Positions 15,663 to 24,580 are shown, counted from the first letter of the stretch. The stretch is 62,575 bases of DNA from Gammaproteobacteria bacterium (GCA_028293745.1 JAQGOF010000230.1:1-62575), one strand, 5' to 3'. Numbers and translations are program-made. The notes: generated by a model not told the origin, from the sequence alone.

Positions 15663-17174
15663 ATGCAAGGTTTTCTGTCATTTCTGATCTGGCTGCCCAT
15701 CGCGGCTGGCATCGTGGTGCTCGTGTTGGGAGACCGGCACATCGGCGCGGGGCGCTGGATCGCGTTGGTTGCATCCATCGTGACCCTGCTCATCTCGCTG
15801 CCGCTGCTCGCTCATTTCAACTCCGGCACGCCTGATTTTCAGTTCGTCGAGAACCTGCCGTGGATCGCGCGCTTTCACGCGAACTACGCACTGGGTGTCG
15901 ATGGCATCTCGCTGCCGCTGGTGGTGCTGACAGCATTCATTACGATACCGGTCATCGTCGCGGCCTGGACCGTCATCGAGGCGCGGCCGGCGCAGTACTT
16001 CGCAGCCTTTCTCATCATGGAAGGGCTGATGATCGGTGTGTTCTCCTCGACCGATGCGCTGCTGTTCTATTTCTTCTGGGAAGCCATGCTGATTCCGATG
16101 TTTCTGATCATCGGAATCTGGGGCGGCCCGCGCCGGGTGTACGCCACGATCAAGTTTTTCCTGTACACCTTCCTCGGCTCAGTGTTCATGCTCGTCGCCC
16201 TGATCTACATGTATGTGAAGGCGGGCGACTATTCGATTGCCAGTTTCCAGGCGCTGCCGCTGACGCTCGTCGAGCAGCGCTGGATATTCATCGCTTTTTT
16301 CCTGGCCTTTGCGGTCAAGGTGCCCATGTGGCCGGTGCATACCTGGTTGCCGGATGCACACGTGGAGGCGCCCACCGGGGGTTCCGTCATCCTGGCGGCC
16401 ATCATGTTGAAGATGGGCGGGTATGGATTCCTGCGCTTCAACCTTCCAATCACACCGGATGCCAGCCGGCAGCTCGATCTCATCATCATCGCGTTGTCGC
16501 TGATTGCAGTTGTGTACATCGGCTTTGTGGCGCTCGTGCAGCAGGACATGAAGAAGCTGATCGCCTATTCATCGATCGCGCACATGGGATTTGTGACCCT
16601 CGGGGCGTTCATCGTCTATCAGATCGTCAGGAGCACCGGCGGCTTACAGGGCGCAGGAATGGGCCTCGATGGTGCAATGGTGCAGATGATTTCCCACGGC
16701 CTGGTATCGGGCGCGCTGTTCCTATGCGTAGGCGTGCTCTACGACCGCATGCATAGCCGGCAGATTGCAGACTACGGCGGCGTGATCAACACCATGCCGA
16801 TCTTTGCGGCCTTCATGGTGTTGTTCGCGCTCGCGAACACCGGCTTGCCCGGCACTTCGGGTTTCGTCGGCGAGTTCCTGGTCATCCTGGCGAGCTTCAA
16901 GGCGAGCTTCTGGTATTCGCTGCTGGCCGCTACGACCCTCATTCTCGGCGCGGCCTACACGCTCTGGCTGGTCAAGCGGGTGGTATTCGGCCCGGTGGGC
17001 AACTCGAAGGTGGCCGCGCTCACCGACCTGAACGGACGCGAGTTTGGAGTCCTGGCGGTGTTGGCAGTGGCCGTGCTGCTGGTCGGCATCTGGCCGGCGC
17101 CGCTGTTGAAGATCATGCAGCCGACGATCCATCACCTGGTGGACCAGGCGGTCGCCAGCAAGATTCCGCTCTAA
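15663..17174 (+). CDS. nuoM: NADH-quinone oxidoreductase subunit M
   Basis: This 503-residue antiporter-like membrane subunit has a family-typical length and about 14 hydrophobic segments. Motifs include FYFFWEAMLIPMFLIIGIWGG with the conserved Glu, KVPMWPVHTWLPDAHVEAPT with the Lys and His residues, and KKLIAYSSIAHMGFV. NuoM sits between NuoL and NuoN in the membrane arm and pumps one proton channel's worth. The ATG at 15663 is 17 bases behind nuoL. Confidence 0.96.
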   Translation: MQGFLSFLIWLPIAAGIVVLVLGDRHIGAGRWIALVASIVTLLISLPLLAHFNSGTPDFQFVENLPWIARFHANYALGVDGISLPLVVLTAFITIPVIVAAWTVIEARPAQYFAAFLIMEGLMIGVFSSTDALLFYFFWEAMLIPMFLIIGIWGGPRRVYATIKFFLYTFLGSVFMLVALIYMYVKAGDYSIASFQALPLTLVEQRWIFIAFFLAFAVKVPMWPVHTWLPDAHVEAPTGGSVILAAIMLKMGGYGFLRFNLPITPDASRQLDLIIIALSLIAVVYIGFVALVQQDMKKLIAYSSIAHMGFVTLGAFIVYQIVRSTGGLQGAGMGLDGAMVQMISHGLVSGALFLCVGVLYDRMHSRQIADYGGVINTMPIFAAFMVLFALANTGLPGTSGFVGEFLVILASFKASFWYSLLAATTLILGAAYTLWLVKRVVFGPVGNSKVAALTDLNGREFGVLAVLAVAVLLVGIWPAPLLKIMQPTIHHLVDQAVASKIPL

Positions 17175-17199
17175 AGACATCCGCACCACCGGTTCGAAC

Positions 17200-18645
17200 A
17201 TGCCCGAAACGACCATGACCTGGCAAAGCATCACGCCCGCGATCCCGGAGATCTACCTGGTTGGGGCGATCTGCCTCCTGTTGCTGGTGGATGCATTCGC
17301 TGGTCAGACCCGGCGCGGATTGACGCCAACGCTGACGCTGATAGCCCTTGCTGTCGGTGCAGCCTTGACGGTGATGTACGGAAAGGTCCCGCAGCAAACG
17401 ATCCTGTTCGATGGAATGTACGTCGCCGACGAGCTCGCGTATGTGCTGAAGCTGTTCGGCTTCCTGTTTGTCGCGTTTGGATTACTCTATTCGCGCGACT
17501 ATCTCGAGGAGCGGGGAATTCTGCGGGGCGAGTACTACGTGCTCGTTTTGACGGCGCTGCTGGGCATCTTCGTACTGGTCTCGGCCAACAGCATGCTGAC
17601 CGTGTATATCGGGGTCGAGTTGTTGGCGCTGTCGGTCTACGCGATGGCCGCCTTCGACCGCGATTCAGGAATAGCGGCCGAGTCGGCCATGAAATACTTC
17701 GTACTGGGCGCCATTGGCTCGGGCGCGTTGCTGTATGGCATGTCCATGATCTACGGCATGACGGGCACGCTGGATCTGCAGGAGATTGCGGGCCGCCTGC
17801 ACGAGCCTCCCAACCTGGGAGTGACGATCGGGCTCGTGTTCATTGTCGTTGCCGTTGCTTTCAAGCTGGGTGCGGTGCCGTTTCACATGTGGTTGCCCGA
17901 CGTGTACCAGGGGGCGCCGACAAGCGTTACGTTGTTCATTGGCACGGCGCCGAAGATTGCCTATTTCGCTCTGACTTTGCGGCTGCTTGCGCATGGATTG
18001 GGTGGCACGGTGGTCGAGTGGTCACAGATGCTCGGTGCACTCGCCGTACTCACTCTCGTGGTCGGAAATGTGGTCGCGATCGTGCAGACCAACCTCAAGC
18101 GCATGCTTGCATACTCGACGATTTCCAATGTCGGATTCATCGTGTTGGGGTTCACAGCGGGCACGCCTGATGGCTACACCGCGGCCCTGTACTACACGCT
18201 GATCTATATTCTGGTCGCGCTCGGATCCTTCGGCGTGATCTTGATCGCGAGCCGCAAGGGGTTCGAGGCAGACCATCTCGACCACTACAAAGGCATGTAC
18301 AAGCGGGATCCGCTGCTCGCACTTGCCATGATGATGCTCATGTTTTCGACGGCGGGGGTGCCGCCGTTCGTGGGGTTCTGGGCCAAGCTGCGAATTTTTC
18401 AGGCGCTGTGGGAAACCAACCACGTCTGGCTGGTCATCATTTCGGCGGGAATGTCGGTGGTGGGGGCGTTCTACTACTTGCGCGTCATCAAGCTGATGTA
18501 CTTCGACGCCCCACCCGCCGAGTATCCCCCACCGCAGCACTCCGCCGGTGTCCGGGCGGCGCTCGGGATCAATGCGCTGGCTGTTCTGGTGTTGGGTGTG
18601 GCGCCCGGGCCGCTGCTGGATTTGTGCGCGCGGCTGATCCACTGA
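17200..18645 (+). CDS. nuoN: NADH-quinone oxidoreductase subunit N
   Basis: This last subunit of the operon has 481 residues and is antiporter-like. Motifs include VYIGVELLALSVYAMAAF (conserved Glu), FKLGAVPFHMWLPDVYQGAPT (Lys, His) and LKRMLAYSTISNVGFIVLG. The ATG at 17200 gives MPETTMTWQS. An internal ATG at 17215 would also fit. The 3' end is followed by a short CCCGCGG/CCGCGGG hairpin (18653-18678) without a T-run, and then a gene-poor stretch. Confidence 0.96.
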   Translation: MPETTMTWQSITPAIPEIYLVGAICLLLLVDAFAGQTRRGLTPTLTLIALAVGAALTVMYGKVPQQTILFDGMYVADELAYVLKLFGFLFVAFGLLYSRDYLEERGILRGEYYVLVLTALLGIFVLVSANSMLTVYIGVELLALSVYAMAAFDRDSGIAAESAMKYFVLGAIGSGALLYGMSMIYGMTGTLDLQEIAGRLHEPPNLGVTIGLVFIVVAVAFKLGAVPFHMWLPDVYQGAPTSVTLFIGTAPKIAYFALTLRLLAHGLGGTVVEWSQMLGALAVLTLVVGNVVAIVQTNLKRMLAYSTISNVGFIVLGFTAGTPDGYTAALYYTLIYILVALGSFGVILIASRKGFEADHLDHYKGMYKRDPLLALAMMMLMFSTAGVPPFVGFWAKLRIFQALWETNHVWLVIISAGMSVVGAFYYLRVIKLMYFDAPPAEYPPPQHSAGVRAALGINALAVLVLGVAPGPLLDLCARLIH

Positions 18646-18745
18646 CGACTCTCCCGCGGCGCTGATGGCGTCCGCGGGGCTACCGGTTCAGTGGGCGCTG
18701 CCGCGATCCGGCCGGCGCCGCTTGTTGTAAACCGGGGCCACGGTC

Positions 18746-18792
18746 ACTTGATCCCTGACTTGATCCCTGACTTGGTCGGTGACTTAGTCGGT
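18746..18792 (+). repeat. 12-base tandem repeat in the gap behind nuoN
   Basis: ACTTGATCCCTG occurs twice head to tail (18746-18769). It is followed by the diverged units ACTTGGTCGGTG and ACTTAGTCGGT, then another ACTTGAGGGGT. The surrounding gap 18646-19002 otherwise holds only a 7-base hairpin right after nuoN; I see no gene or convincing promoter in it. Confidence 0.7.
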
Positions 18793-19002
18793 ACTTGAGG
18801 GGTCAGCAATTGGCACCGACTCTCCGGATGCACCGGCAAGCGACCGCGTTGAGCACCGCGATCCAAGCGCTTGCTGCGCAACTACTTCCAGACAGGGTGC
18901 GAGTGCCTACGTTTCTGGTCGGCTGACAGCCGCGTTGCCCCAGCGTCAGGACCCGCAACGCTGTAAGTAGACGTCCGATGCGCCGTCGAAAGGTCCGCGG
19001 GC

Positions 19003-19640
19003 GGCAGCTACGCCGATGAGGCCGCATCGAGGCGAACCATCCAACGCGCTCTGGACGTTGGCGTCACCTTCCTGGATACCGCGGAAATCTACGGGTCGGG
19101 CCACAATGAAGAGTTGGTCGGCAAAGCGATCGCCGGCCGCCGCAATGAGGTCTTCCTCGCGACAAAATTCGGGCTCGCGCCGCCGATGGGCGAAGACCCC
19201 TTTGCGGCGCCCGGGGTGGACGGCCGCCCTGAAACCGTGCGGCGCTCGATAGAGGGATCGCTACGGCGTACAGCCCGCTGGGCCGCGGCTTTCTCTCCGG
19301 CGAGCTGCGTTCGGCAAACGACCTTCCTGCGGATGATTTCCGCCGCACCCTGCCGCGCTTTTCACCCGAGAACTTCGGCCAGAATCTCGAAGTTGTCGAG
19401 CGCGTCCGTGCACTTGCCCAGGCGAGGAACGTGACACCGGCCCAAATCGCGCTGGCGTGGGTACTTGCGAAGGGCGGACATCTGGTTCCAATTCCAGGAA
19501 CGACGCGAATCGAGCGATTGGAAGAGAATGCCGCCGCAGTAAGCATCGAGCTGTCGGCTGCAGAAATCAGTGCGCTCGACGCGTTGGCTCGGGCCGTGCA
19601 AGGCACGCGTTTTCCGGAGATGACCTGGGTCAATCGCTGA
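19003..19640 (+). pseudogene. Aldo/keto reductase remnant with internal deletion and frameshift
   Basis: Two pieces of one aldo/keto reductase are visible in different frames. The first (about 19006-19260) reads SYADEAASRRTIQRALDVG, then FLDTAEIYGSGHNEELVGKA (with the catalytic Tyr in EIYG) and FLATKFG. It lacks the usual start and first strand, because a stop precedes it at 18964. The second (about 19262-19640) reads AYSPLGRGFLSGELR, ALAWVLAKGGHLVPIPGTT and ends EMTWVNR. About 90 residues of the barrel, including the region around the catalytic Lys/His strands, are missing at the joint, where the frame also shifts. It is not expected to give an active enzyme. Confidence 0.88.
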
Positions 19641-19652
19641 CGGAGTGTTTAT

Positions 19653-20912
19653 TTACCCCGGTTGAGGCACAAGTCCGCTTTTGCTGCCTCGGCCCGCGAA
19701 CAGAACGCCTATCGCGGTCGCGAGGCACAAGCTGCCAGCGATGAGGAAGGCGCGGTCATAGCTGCCCTCGCTGGTGCGGATGAAACCGGCGAAAGAAGCC
19801 GCCAGCGCGGCGCCGATCTGATGCGATGCCAGGACCCAGCCGAAGACCAGGCCCACTTTCTCAGCTCCGAATGCCTGGCGGGCCAGCGCTACCGTTGGCG
19901 GGACGGTCGCGATCCAGTCGAGGCCGTAGAAAACGGCGAATATAGAGAGCCCGTGCCCCTGGGAGACGAAGCCGTAAGGGAGGTAGAGCAGGGATAGGCC
20001 TCGCAGGCCGTAGTAGGTAAAGAGGAGCACGCGGTTGTCGAACCGGTCGGACAGCCAGCCCGAACCGGTCGTGCCGATCAGGTCGAAGATGCCCATGACG
20101 GCCAACAGGCTGGCGGCCTGTACTTCCGGCATTCCGTGGTCCATGCACGCGGGGACGAGATGGGTGCCGATCAAGCCGTTGGTACTGGCACCGCAGATGA
20201 AGAAGCTGCCGGAGAGGATCCAGAATTCCTTGGATCGGCTGGCCATCGCCAGTGCGCCTATGGCGGCGGCGAACGGGTTTTGGACGGTCGCTGTTGGGAC
20301 GGGCATTCCTTCTGGCTGCCCCAGAGGTTGCAAACCTTTTTCATCGGGGCGGTCTCGCATGAAGAGCAGTGCGATCGGTGCCATCAGCAGTGCGAGCGCG
20401 GCCATTGTGATGACCGCGGATCGCCAGCCGTGATCGACAACCAGCTTCGCGAGAAACGGAAGGAATACGAGTTGGCCGGTTGCTGCGCTGGCCGTGAGCA
20501 TTCCCAGCGCCAGGCCGCGATGGGCATAGAACCAGCGTTGTACGACTGTCGCACCGAGGACGAGTGCGATGATGCCTGTACCAACACCTACCAATACGCC
20601 CCACAGTGCGAAGAGCTGCCATGGATGTTTGATTGTGATCGTGGCGAGTGTGCCGAGGCCGAGGAGGATGGCCGAGGCGGCCAGTACGCGCCGCGGGCCG
20701 TAGCGGTTGATGAATCCTGCTGCGAAGGGGCCGATCAGGCCGTAGAGGAGGATGTTGAGGGAGATGGCCATGGAGATCGTGGTGCGCGACCAGCCGAATT
20801 CGGCCTCCAGGGGGACGATGAGGATGCTGGGGGTGGCGCGGGTTGCGGCTGAGATCAGCAGGCAGACGAAGGTCACGCCTAGGACGGTCCAGGCGTAGTG
20901 GGGTTTTTTCAT
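19653..20912 (-). CDS. Major facilitator superfamily transporter
   Basis: Twelve hydrophobic segments in about 419 residues mark a single-domain MFS permease of the inner membrane. The first helix begins YAWTVLGVTFVCLL. The loop 2-3 region reads GPFAAGFINRYGPRRVLA, a variant of the MFS motif A. The sequence WSRTTISMAISLNILLYGLIGP resembles OFA/monocarboxylate-type members. The substrate cannot be told. I chose ATG 20912 (MKKPHYAW). A TTG 54 bases upstream would add a Pro/Thr-rich leader. Its 3' end abuts the aldo/keto reductase remnant, tail to tail. Confidence 0.85.
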   Translation of the reverse strand: MKKPHYAWTVLGVTFVCLLISAATRATPSILIVPLEAEFGWSRTTISMAISLNILLYGLIGPFAAGFINRYGPRRVLAASAILLGLGTLATITIKHPWQLFALWGVLVGVGTGIIALVLGATVVQRWFYAHRGLALGMLTASAATGQLVFLPFLAKLVVDHGWRSAVITMAALALLMAPIALLFMRDRPDEKGLQPLGQPEGMPVPTATVQNPFAAAIGALAMASRSKEFWILSGSFFICGASTNGLIGTHLVPACMDHGMPEVQAASLLAVMGIFDLIGTTGSGWLSDRFDNRVLLFTYYGLRGLSLLYLPYGFVSQGHGLSIFAVFYGLDWIATVPPTVALARQAFGAEKVGLVFGWVLASHQIGAALAASFAGFIRTSEGSYDRAFLIAGSLCLATAIGVLFAGRGSKSGLVPQPG

Positions 20913-21063
20913 GTAGGTCAGTTTACTGGTGGGAGTGGGGGTGGCTGGAGACGTTGGGGATGCCAATTCGGACAGGGTGGGGGGTATCGGAAGGGGGAGG
21001 AGGGCCCCGCCGTCACGGGGAAGATCAAGAGGCCGGAGCTCGATACGGGCACGAGGGGTGCGC

Positions 21064-21133
21064 CCTGAATTCGAAAAGCGGTCGTTCAGGCAGATGCGGA
21101 CGCACGCCCGAACGCCCGCTTTTCGAATTCAGG
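21064..21133. repeat. Perfect 17-base inverted repeat between pqqE and the MFS gene
   Basis: CCTGAATTCGAAAAGCG (21064-21080) is exactly complementary to 21117-21133. Further inside, GTCGTTCAGG and its partner pair at most positions, leaving a loop of roughly 16 bases. It lies in the 430-base stretch 20913-21343, behind pqqE and upstream of the MFS gene, both on the minus strand. The rest of this stretch is G-rich and has no convincing gene. It could be a terminator for the pqq operon without a clear T-run, or the footprint of a mobile element. Confidence 0.7.
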
Positions 21134-21306
21134 ACGCCGCTTGGCGGCTGGGCACCGACTCGCGGGGGACGCTCGTCGGCGGAGGCGCTGGGCGGGCTGC
21201 GGGCGCGCTGCCGCAGGAGGCTCGGAGGGGGCGGTGGAGGAATCGCTGGAGAGAATCGCCGGAGGGAGTCGGCGGATCTGGGGTCGGCGGGGATCAGATG
21301 TCGGCG

Positions 21307-21353
21307 GAGTCAGAGGCCGCGGGGAGTCAGAGGCCGCGGGGAGTCAGAGGCCG
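21307..21353. repeat. 17-base tandem repeat running into the 3' end of pqqE
   Basis: The unit GAGTCAGAGGCCGCGGG is present as two complete copies (21307-21323, 21324-21340) and a 13-base partial copy (21341-21353). The partial copy contains the pqqE stop codon (complement of 21344-21346). Identical copies suggest recent slippage. Confidence 0.8.
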
Positions 21354-22609
21354 GAGAGGGAGCGGGAGTTCTTGCGGTCGCGGAAGAGCAGGGGTTTCTC
21401 CACCGGGGGAGGTGGAGATTGGGGGGCGCTCGCCTTCTCGACCATCTCGGTCACCAGGTGATGGTGCGGGGAGAGATCGCAGACGGGGTCGGTGTTGGCG
21501 GGGTCGCCGGTCATGAGGTAGGCCTGGCAGCGGCAGCCGCCGAAGTCCTTGGTTTTCTCGGGGCAGCTGCGGCAGGGCTCTTTCATCCAGGCGTCGCCGC
21601 GGAAATGGTTGAAGCCAGGCGAGTCGCGCCAGATCCACTCCACGGAGGCGTCTTTGACGTTGGGGAAGGTGAGTCCGGGCAACATCCGCGCGGCGTGGCA
21701 GGGCAACGCGGTGCCGTCGGGAGTGACTGTCAGGAACACGGAGCCGAGGCCGTTCATGCACGGTTTTGGGCGGCGCTCGAAGTAGTCGGGGACTACGAAG
21801 AAGACCTTGATCTTCTGGCCGACGCGGTCGCGGAATCGGTTGGTTGCTTCTTCGGCGCGCTGCAGTTGTTCGCGGCTGGGGAGCAGCCGCTCGCGGTTGT
21901 GCCAGGCCCAGCCGTAGTACTGGGTGTTGGCCAGCTCGACGTACTCGGCTTGCATGGATTCGGCCATCTCCAGGATCTGCTGGACATGGTCGATGTTGAG
22001 TCGGTGCAGCACGACGTTGAGGACCATGGGATAGTCGTACTTCTTGATGAGTGCGGCCACCTTCGATTTGAGCTCGAAGGTGCGGGTGCTGCTCAGGAAG
22101 TCGTTGACTTCGCGCGTGCTGTCTTGAAACGAGAGTTGGATATGGTCGAGGCCGGCTTCTTTGAGCGCCTTGATGCGCGGCTCGGTGAGGCCGATGCCCG
22201 AGGTGATCAGGTTTGTGTAATAGCCGAGTGTGTGCGCTTCGCCGACGATGATTTCGAGATCGTCGCGCGAAAGGGGCTCGCCGCCGGACAGACCGAGCTG
22301 CACGGCGCCGAGCTCGCGGCCCTGGCGTAACACGCGGAGCCAGTCGTCGGTCGACAGTTCCTGCTCAGTCCGCGCGAAATCGGTAGGGTTGTAGCAAAAC
22401 ACGCAGTGCAGCGGGCAGGTGTAGGTGAGCTCGCAGAGGAGCCATAGCGGAGGCCCGGGGTTGCCTACCCGCGCAGATGCGGGCGCCGGGGCCGGTGCGC
22501 TCGCTGCCGCGGTGGGCACGGCCGTCGCCGCAGTCGGTGCACTAGCCGCTGCAGCGGATGTGCTCAACACAGCACCACGGCCACCGTTCGTGCGCACAGC
22601 CTCACTCAT
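21344..22609 (-). CDS. pqqE: PQQ biosynthesis radical SAM enzyme PqqE
   Basis: PqqE crosslinks the Glu and Tyr side chains of the PqqA peptide bound to PqqD. The radical SAM motif CPLHCVFC lies about 70 residues in. The SPASM domain cysteines are seen in CMNGLGS, LPCHAAR and CRSCPEKTKDFGGCRCQAY, with a final Cys in DPVCDLSP. From ATG 22609 (MSEAVRTNGG) the protein has 421 residues, about 40 more than usual. The extra part is an Ala/Pro/Thr-rich N-terminal linker. The ATG overlaps the pqqD stop (ATGA), and the stop lies in a tandem repeat. Confidence 0.95.
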   Translation of the reverse strand: MSEAVRTNGGRGAVLSTSAAAASAPTAATAVPTAAASAPAPAPASARVGNPGPPLWLLCELTYTCPLHCVFCYNPTDFARTEQELSTDDWLRVLRQGRELGAVQLGLSGGEPLSRDDLEIIVGEAHTLGYYTNLITSGIGLTEPRIKALKEAGLDHIQLSFQDSTREVNDFLSSTRTFELKSKVAALIKKYDYPMVLNVVLHRLNIDHVQQILEMAESMQAEYVELANTQYYGWAWHNRERLLPSREQLQRAEEATNRFRDRVGQKIKVFFVVPDYFERRPKPCMNGLGSVFLTVTPDGTALPCHAARMLPGLTFPNVKDASVEWIWRDSPGFNHFRGDAWMKEPCRSCPEKTKDFGGCRCQAYLMTGDPANTDPVCDLSPHHHLVTEMVEKASAPQSPPPPVEKPLLFRDRKNSRSLSGL

Positions 22610-22884
22610 TCCCGAATCTCCAACCAACGCTTTTCCAGCGCCACATTCATAAACGCTGTCACGTCGTTTGCCAGCCCGGTGGTTGCGAACGTCGACTCGA
22701 GGTCATTGACGATCTCCCCAACAGTGCGCGCGCCGTCACAGCGCTTGAGGATTTCACCGGCGCTCCCGTTGAGCTTCACCATGCCTTCGGGATATAGCAA
22801 CACGTGAGCCTTTTGCGCGGGCTCCCACTGCAGCCGGAATCCCCGGCCGAGGCTCGGCCTGGCCTCCGGGCCAATGGCGGTCAC
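22606..22884 (-). CDS. pqqD: PQQ biosynthesis peptide chaperone PqqD
   Basis: PqqD binds the PqqA precursor and presents it to PqqE. The 92-residue frame shows the family pattern RPSLGRGFRLQWEPAQKAHVLLYPEG (in parts), LNGSAGEILKRCDGARTVGEIVNDL and a C-terminal helix. I chose the GTG at 22884 because it overlaps the pqqC stop (GTGA) and gives the normal length. A longer open frame upstream inside pqqC has no PqqD similarity. Confidence 0.94.
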   Translation of the reverse strand: MTAIGPEARPSLGRGFRLQWEPAQKAHVLLYPEGMVKLNGSAGEILKRCDGARTVGEIVNDLESTFATTGLANDVTAFMNVALEKRWLEIRE

Positions 22885-23579
22885 GAGTTGACTCCATAGC
22901 GCAGCTGCATGGCATCGTTCATCTGCCACAACACATCGAGTTTGAATTGCAGGATTTCCAGCGCCCGTTCCTGTGCGGCGCGGGTTGAAAACCAGTCGAG
23001 TGTCACGGCAAGCCCGAATTCCACGTCGCGGCGCGCGAGGCTGACCCGGCTCTGGAAGTAATGCAGTCCGGCACGATCGATCCACGGATAGTGCTCGGGC
23101 CAGTTGGCGAGCCGCTGCTTGTGAATCTCGGGCGCAAACAGCTCCGTCAGGGAGGCGCAGGCTGATTCCTGCCACGGCGCCCGCCGCGCGAAGTTGACAT
23201 ACGCATCAACCGCGAACCGTACACCCGGTACCACGTCAACCAGGCTTTCGACATGCTGGCGCGTCAGCCCCGTCGCCTCCGCGAGCTTGATCCAGGACTC
23301 GATGCCGCCCGGATCATCCCCGTAGCCGTCATGATCCAGGATTCGCTGCACCCACGAGCGGCGTACCGCCCGGTCCGTGCAGTTGGCAAGGATGGCGGCG
23401 TCCTTGATCGGAATGTTGATCTGGTAGTAGAACCGGTTCGCCACCCAGCCGCGAATCTGCTCCGGCGTGGCGCCGCCCGAGTTCAGCATCACGTTGAATG
23501 GATGATGGATGTGATAGGCGCGGCCCTTCTCACGCAGCCGCTGTTCGAACTCCTGCCGGCTCCAGGCTTGCTCCGTCAC
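22881..23579 (-). CDS. pqqC: Pyrroloquinoline-quinone synthase PqqC
   Basis: PqqC is the cofactor-free oxidase that carries out the last ring closure and eight-electron oxidation to PQQ. It has 232 residues from the GTG at 23579, which overlaps the pqqB stop (GTGA). Family blocks are YHIHHPFNVMLNSGGATPEQIRGWVANRFYYQ (read in parts), IPIKDAAILANC, RILDHDG and ETGL-like AEATGL. The active-site His, Tyr and Arg residues lie in those blocks. The long upstream extension of the frame is inside pqqB and was discarded. Confidence 0.95.
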   Translation of the reverse strand: MTEQAWSRQEFEQRLREKGRAYHIHHPFNVMLNSGGATPEQIRGWVANRFYYQINIPIKDAAILANCTDRAVRRSWVQRILDHDGYGDDPGGIESWIKLAEATGLTRQHVESLVDVVPGVRFAVDAYVNFARRAPWQESACASLTELFAPEIHKQRLANWPEHYPWIDRAGLHYFQSRVSLARRDVEFGLAVTLDWFSTRAAQERALEILQFKLDVLWQMNDAMQLRYGVNS

Positions 23580-24496
23580 AGCTCGATCTCCATCCCGTCC
23601 CAGGCAACCTCGACGCCGCGGCGCGCGACTTCCGCCGCCTGTTCGGAATCCTGGTCGAGTATGGGGTTCGTATTGTTCACGTGTATCAAAACCTTGCGCG
23701 TGCCTGCGGGCAGCTCGTCGAGCCATTCGAGCATTCCGCCCGCGCCGCTTTGCGGCAGATGGCCGATGTCCCGCGCATGTTTCTTCGAGGCACCCAGGCG
23801 GATCATCTCGTCATCCGTCCAGAATGTGCCATCCACCATTACACAGGCTGCAGATTGCATCTGCCGCCACACACGGTCATCCATCGCACCGAGGCCGGGT
23901 GCGTACACAGCAGTGCGCCCCGTCTCCTTGTCAGTGATCACCAGTGCCAGATTGTCGCCCGGAACCGGTGACTCGCGATTGGGGGAGTAGGGCGCCGGTT
24001 TCCCAGGTACCGGCAGTGCACGCCATTGCACGCCGCTGACCCCTTCGATTTCGAAAGTGTTGCCTTCGAGATCGATTCGCCGCCGATCAACACCACAGAA
24101 ATGTCCGAGTACATTCAGGATCGGATTGCCGCGAGTCAGGTCGGCGTAAGTACTGTCCGTGCACCAGATCGGCCAGGGCCGGGTTGACTCGCGGAGCATG
24201 TACAGGCCCGTGGTGTGATCGACCTGGCCATCGACCAGCACGATGCCCGTGATGGAGCAATCTCGCAGCGAACGGCCGGGCTGAAACGCCGGGTTGGCCT
24301 GCAACTGGGCTGTGATATCCGGTGATACGTTGACCAGCGCCCAGCCGGCCGCGTCACGGCCGCGAACTGCGATCGATGATTGGGTCCGGGCCCGTGCTCG
24401 CACGGTGCCTGCGCGGACTCCGGCGCAATTGCGACAGTTGCAATTCCACTGCGGAAATCCGCCACCGGCGGCGGCCCCCAGGACTCTGATTTTCAT
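23576..24496 (-). CDS. pqqB: PQQ biosynthesis protein PqqB
   Basis: This 306-residue member of the metallo-beta-lactamase fold family is thought to hydroxylate the crosslinked tyrosine of the PQQ precursor. It opens with MKIRVLGAAAGGGFPQWNC. It then shows the family's CNCRNC zinc-binding cysteines, a QSSIAV stretch, LVDGQVDHTTGL, and TFWTDDEM followed by GHLPQSG and VLIHVNNTNPIL. Length is typical. It is separated from the tiny pqqA gene by 84 bases. Confidence 0.95.
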   Translation of the reverse strand: MKIRVLGAAAGGGFPQWNCNCRNCAGVRAGTVRARARTQSSIAVRGRDAAGWALVNVSPDITAQLQANPAFQPGRSLRDCSITGIVLVDGQVDHTTGLYMLRESTRPWPIWCTDSTYADLTRGNPILNVLGHFCGVDRRRIDLEGNTFEIEGVSGVQWRALPVPGKPAPYSPNRESPVPGDNLALVITDKETGRTAVYAPGLGAMDDRVWRQMQSAACVMVDGTFWTDDEMIRLGASKKHARDIGHLPQSGAGGMLEWLDELPAGTRKVLIHVNNTNPILDQDSEQAAEVARRGVEVAWDGMEIEL

Positions 24497-24580
24497 GGGC
24501 CATACCCGCCGGGGGAGGCAGAAGAATCGGGTAGACGCAGCCCGCTTACGCGGGCCGACGCCATAAGCTCAGCGATGCGA

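Noticed and set aside
14365..15774. 469-codon minus-strand frame opposite nuoL/nuoM
   Set aside because: NuoL and NuoM are certain; the antisense frame is Arg/His/Gln-rich shadow sequence.
18803..19027. 74-codon minus-strand frame in the gap behind nuoN
   Set aside because: It has no recognisable similarity, is Arg/Cys-rich and overlaps the reductase remnant. I could not support it as a gene.
21064..21353. Possible CRISPR-like array from the inverted and tandem repeats
   Set aside because: The tandem units are adjacent without spacers, and the inverted arms occur once as a pair, so it is not a CRISPR.
20843..22330. 495-codon open frame on the plus strand over pqqE
   Set aside because: It is antisense to the strongly supported pqqE, has no recognisable domain and is a product of GC-rich codon bias.
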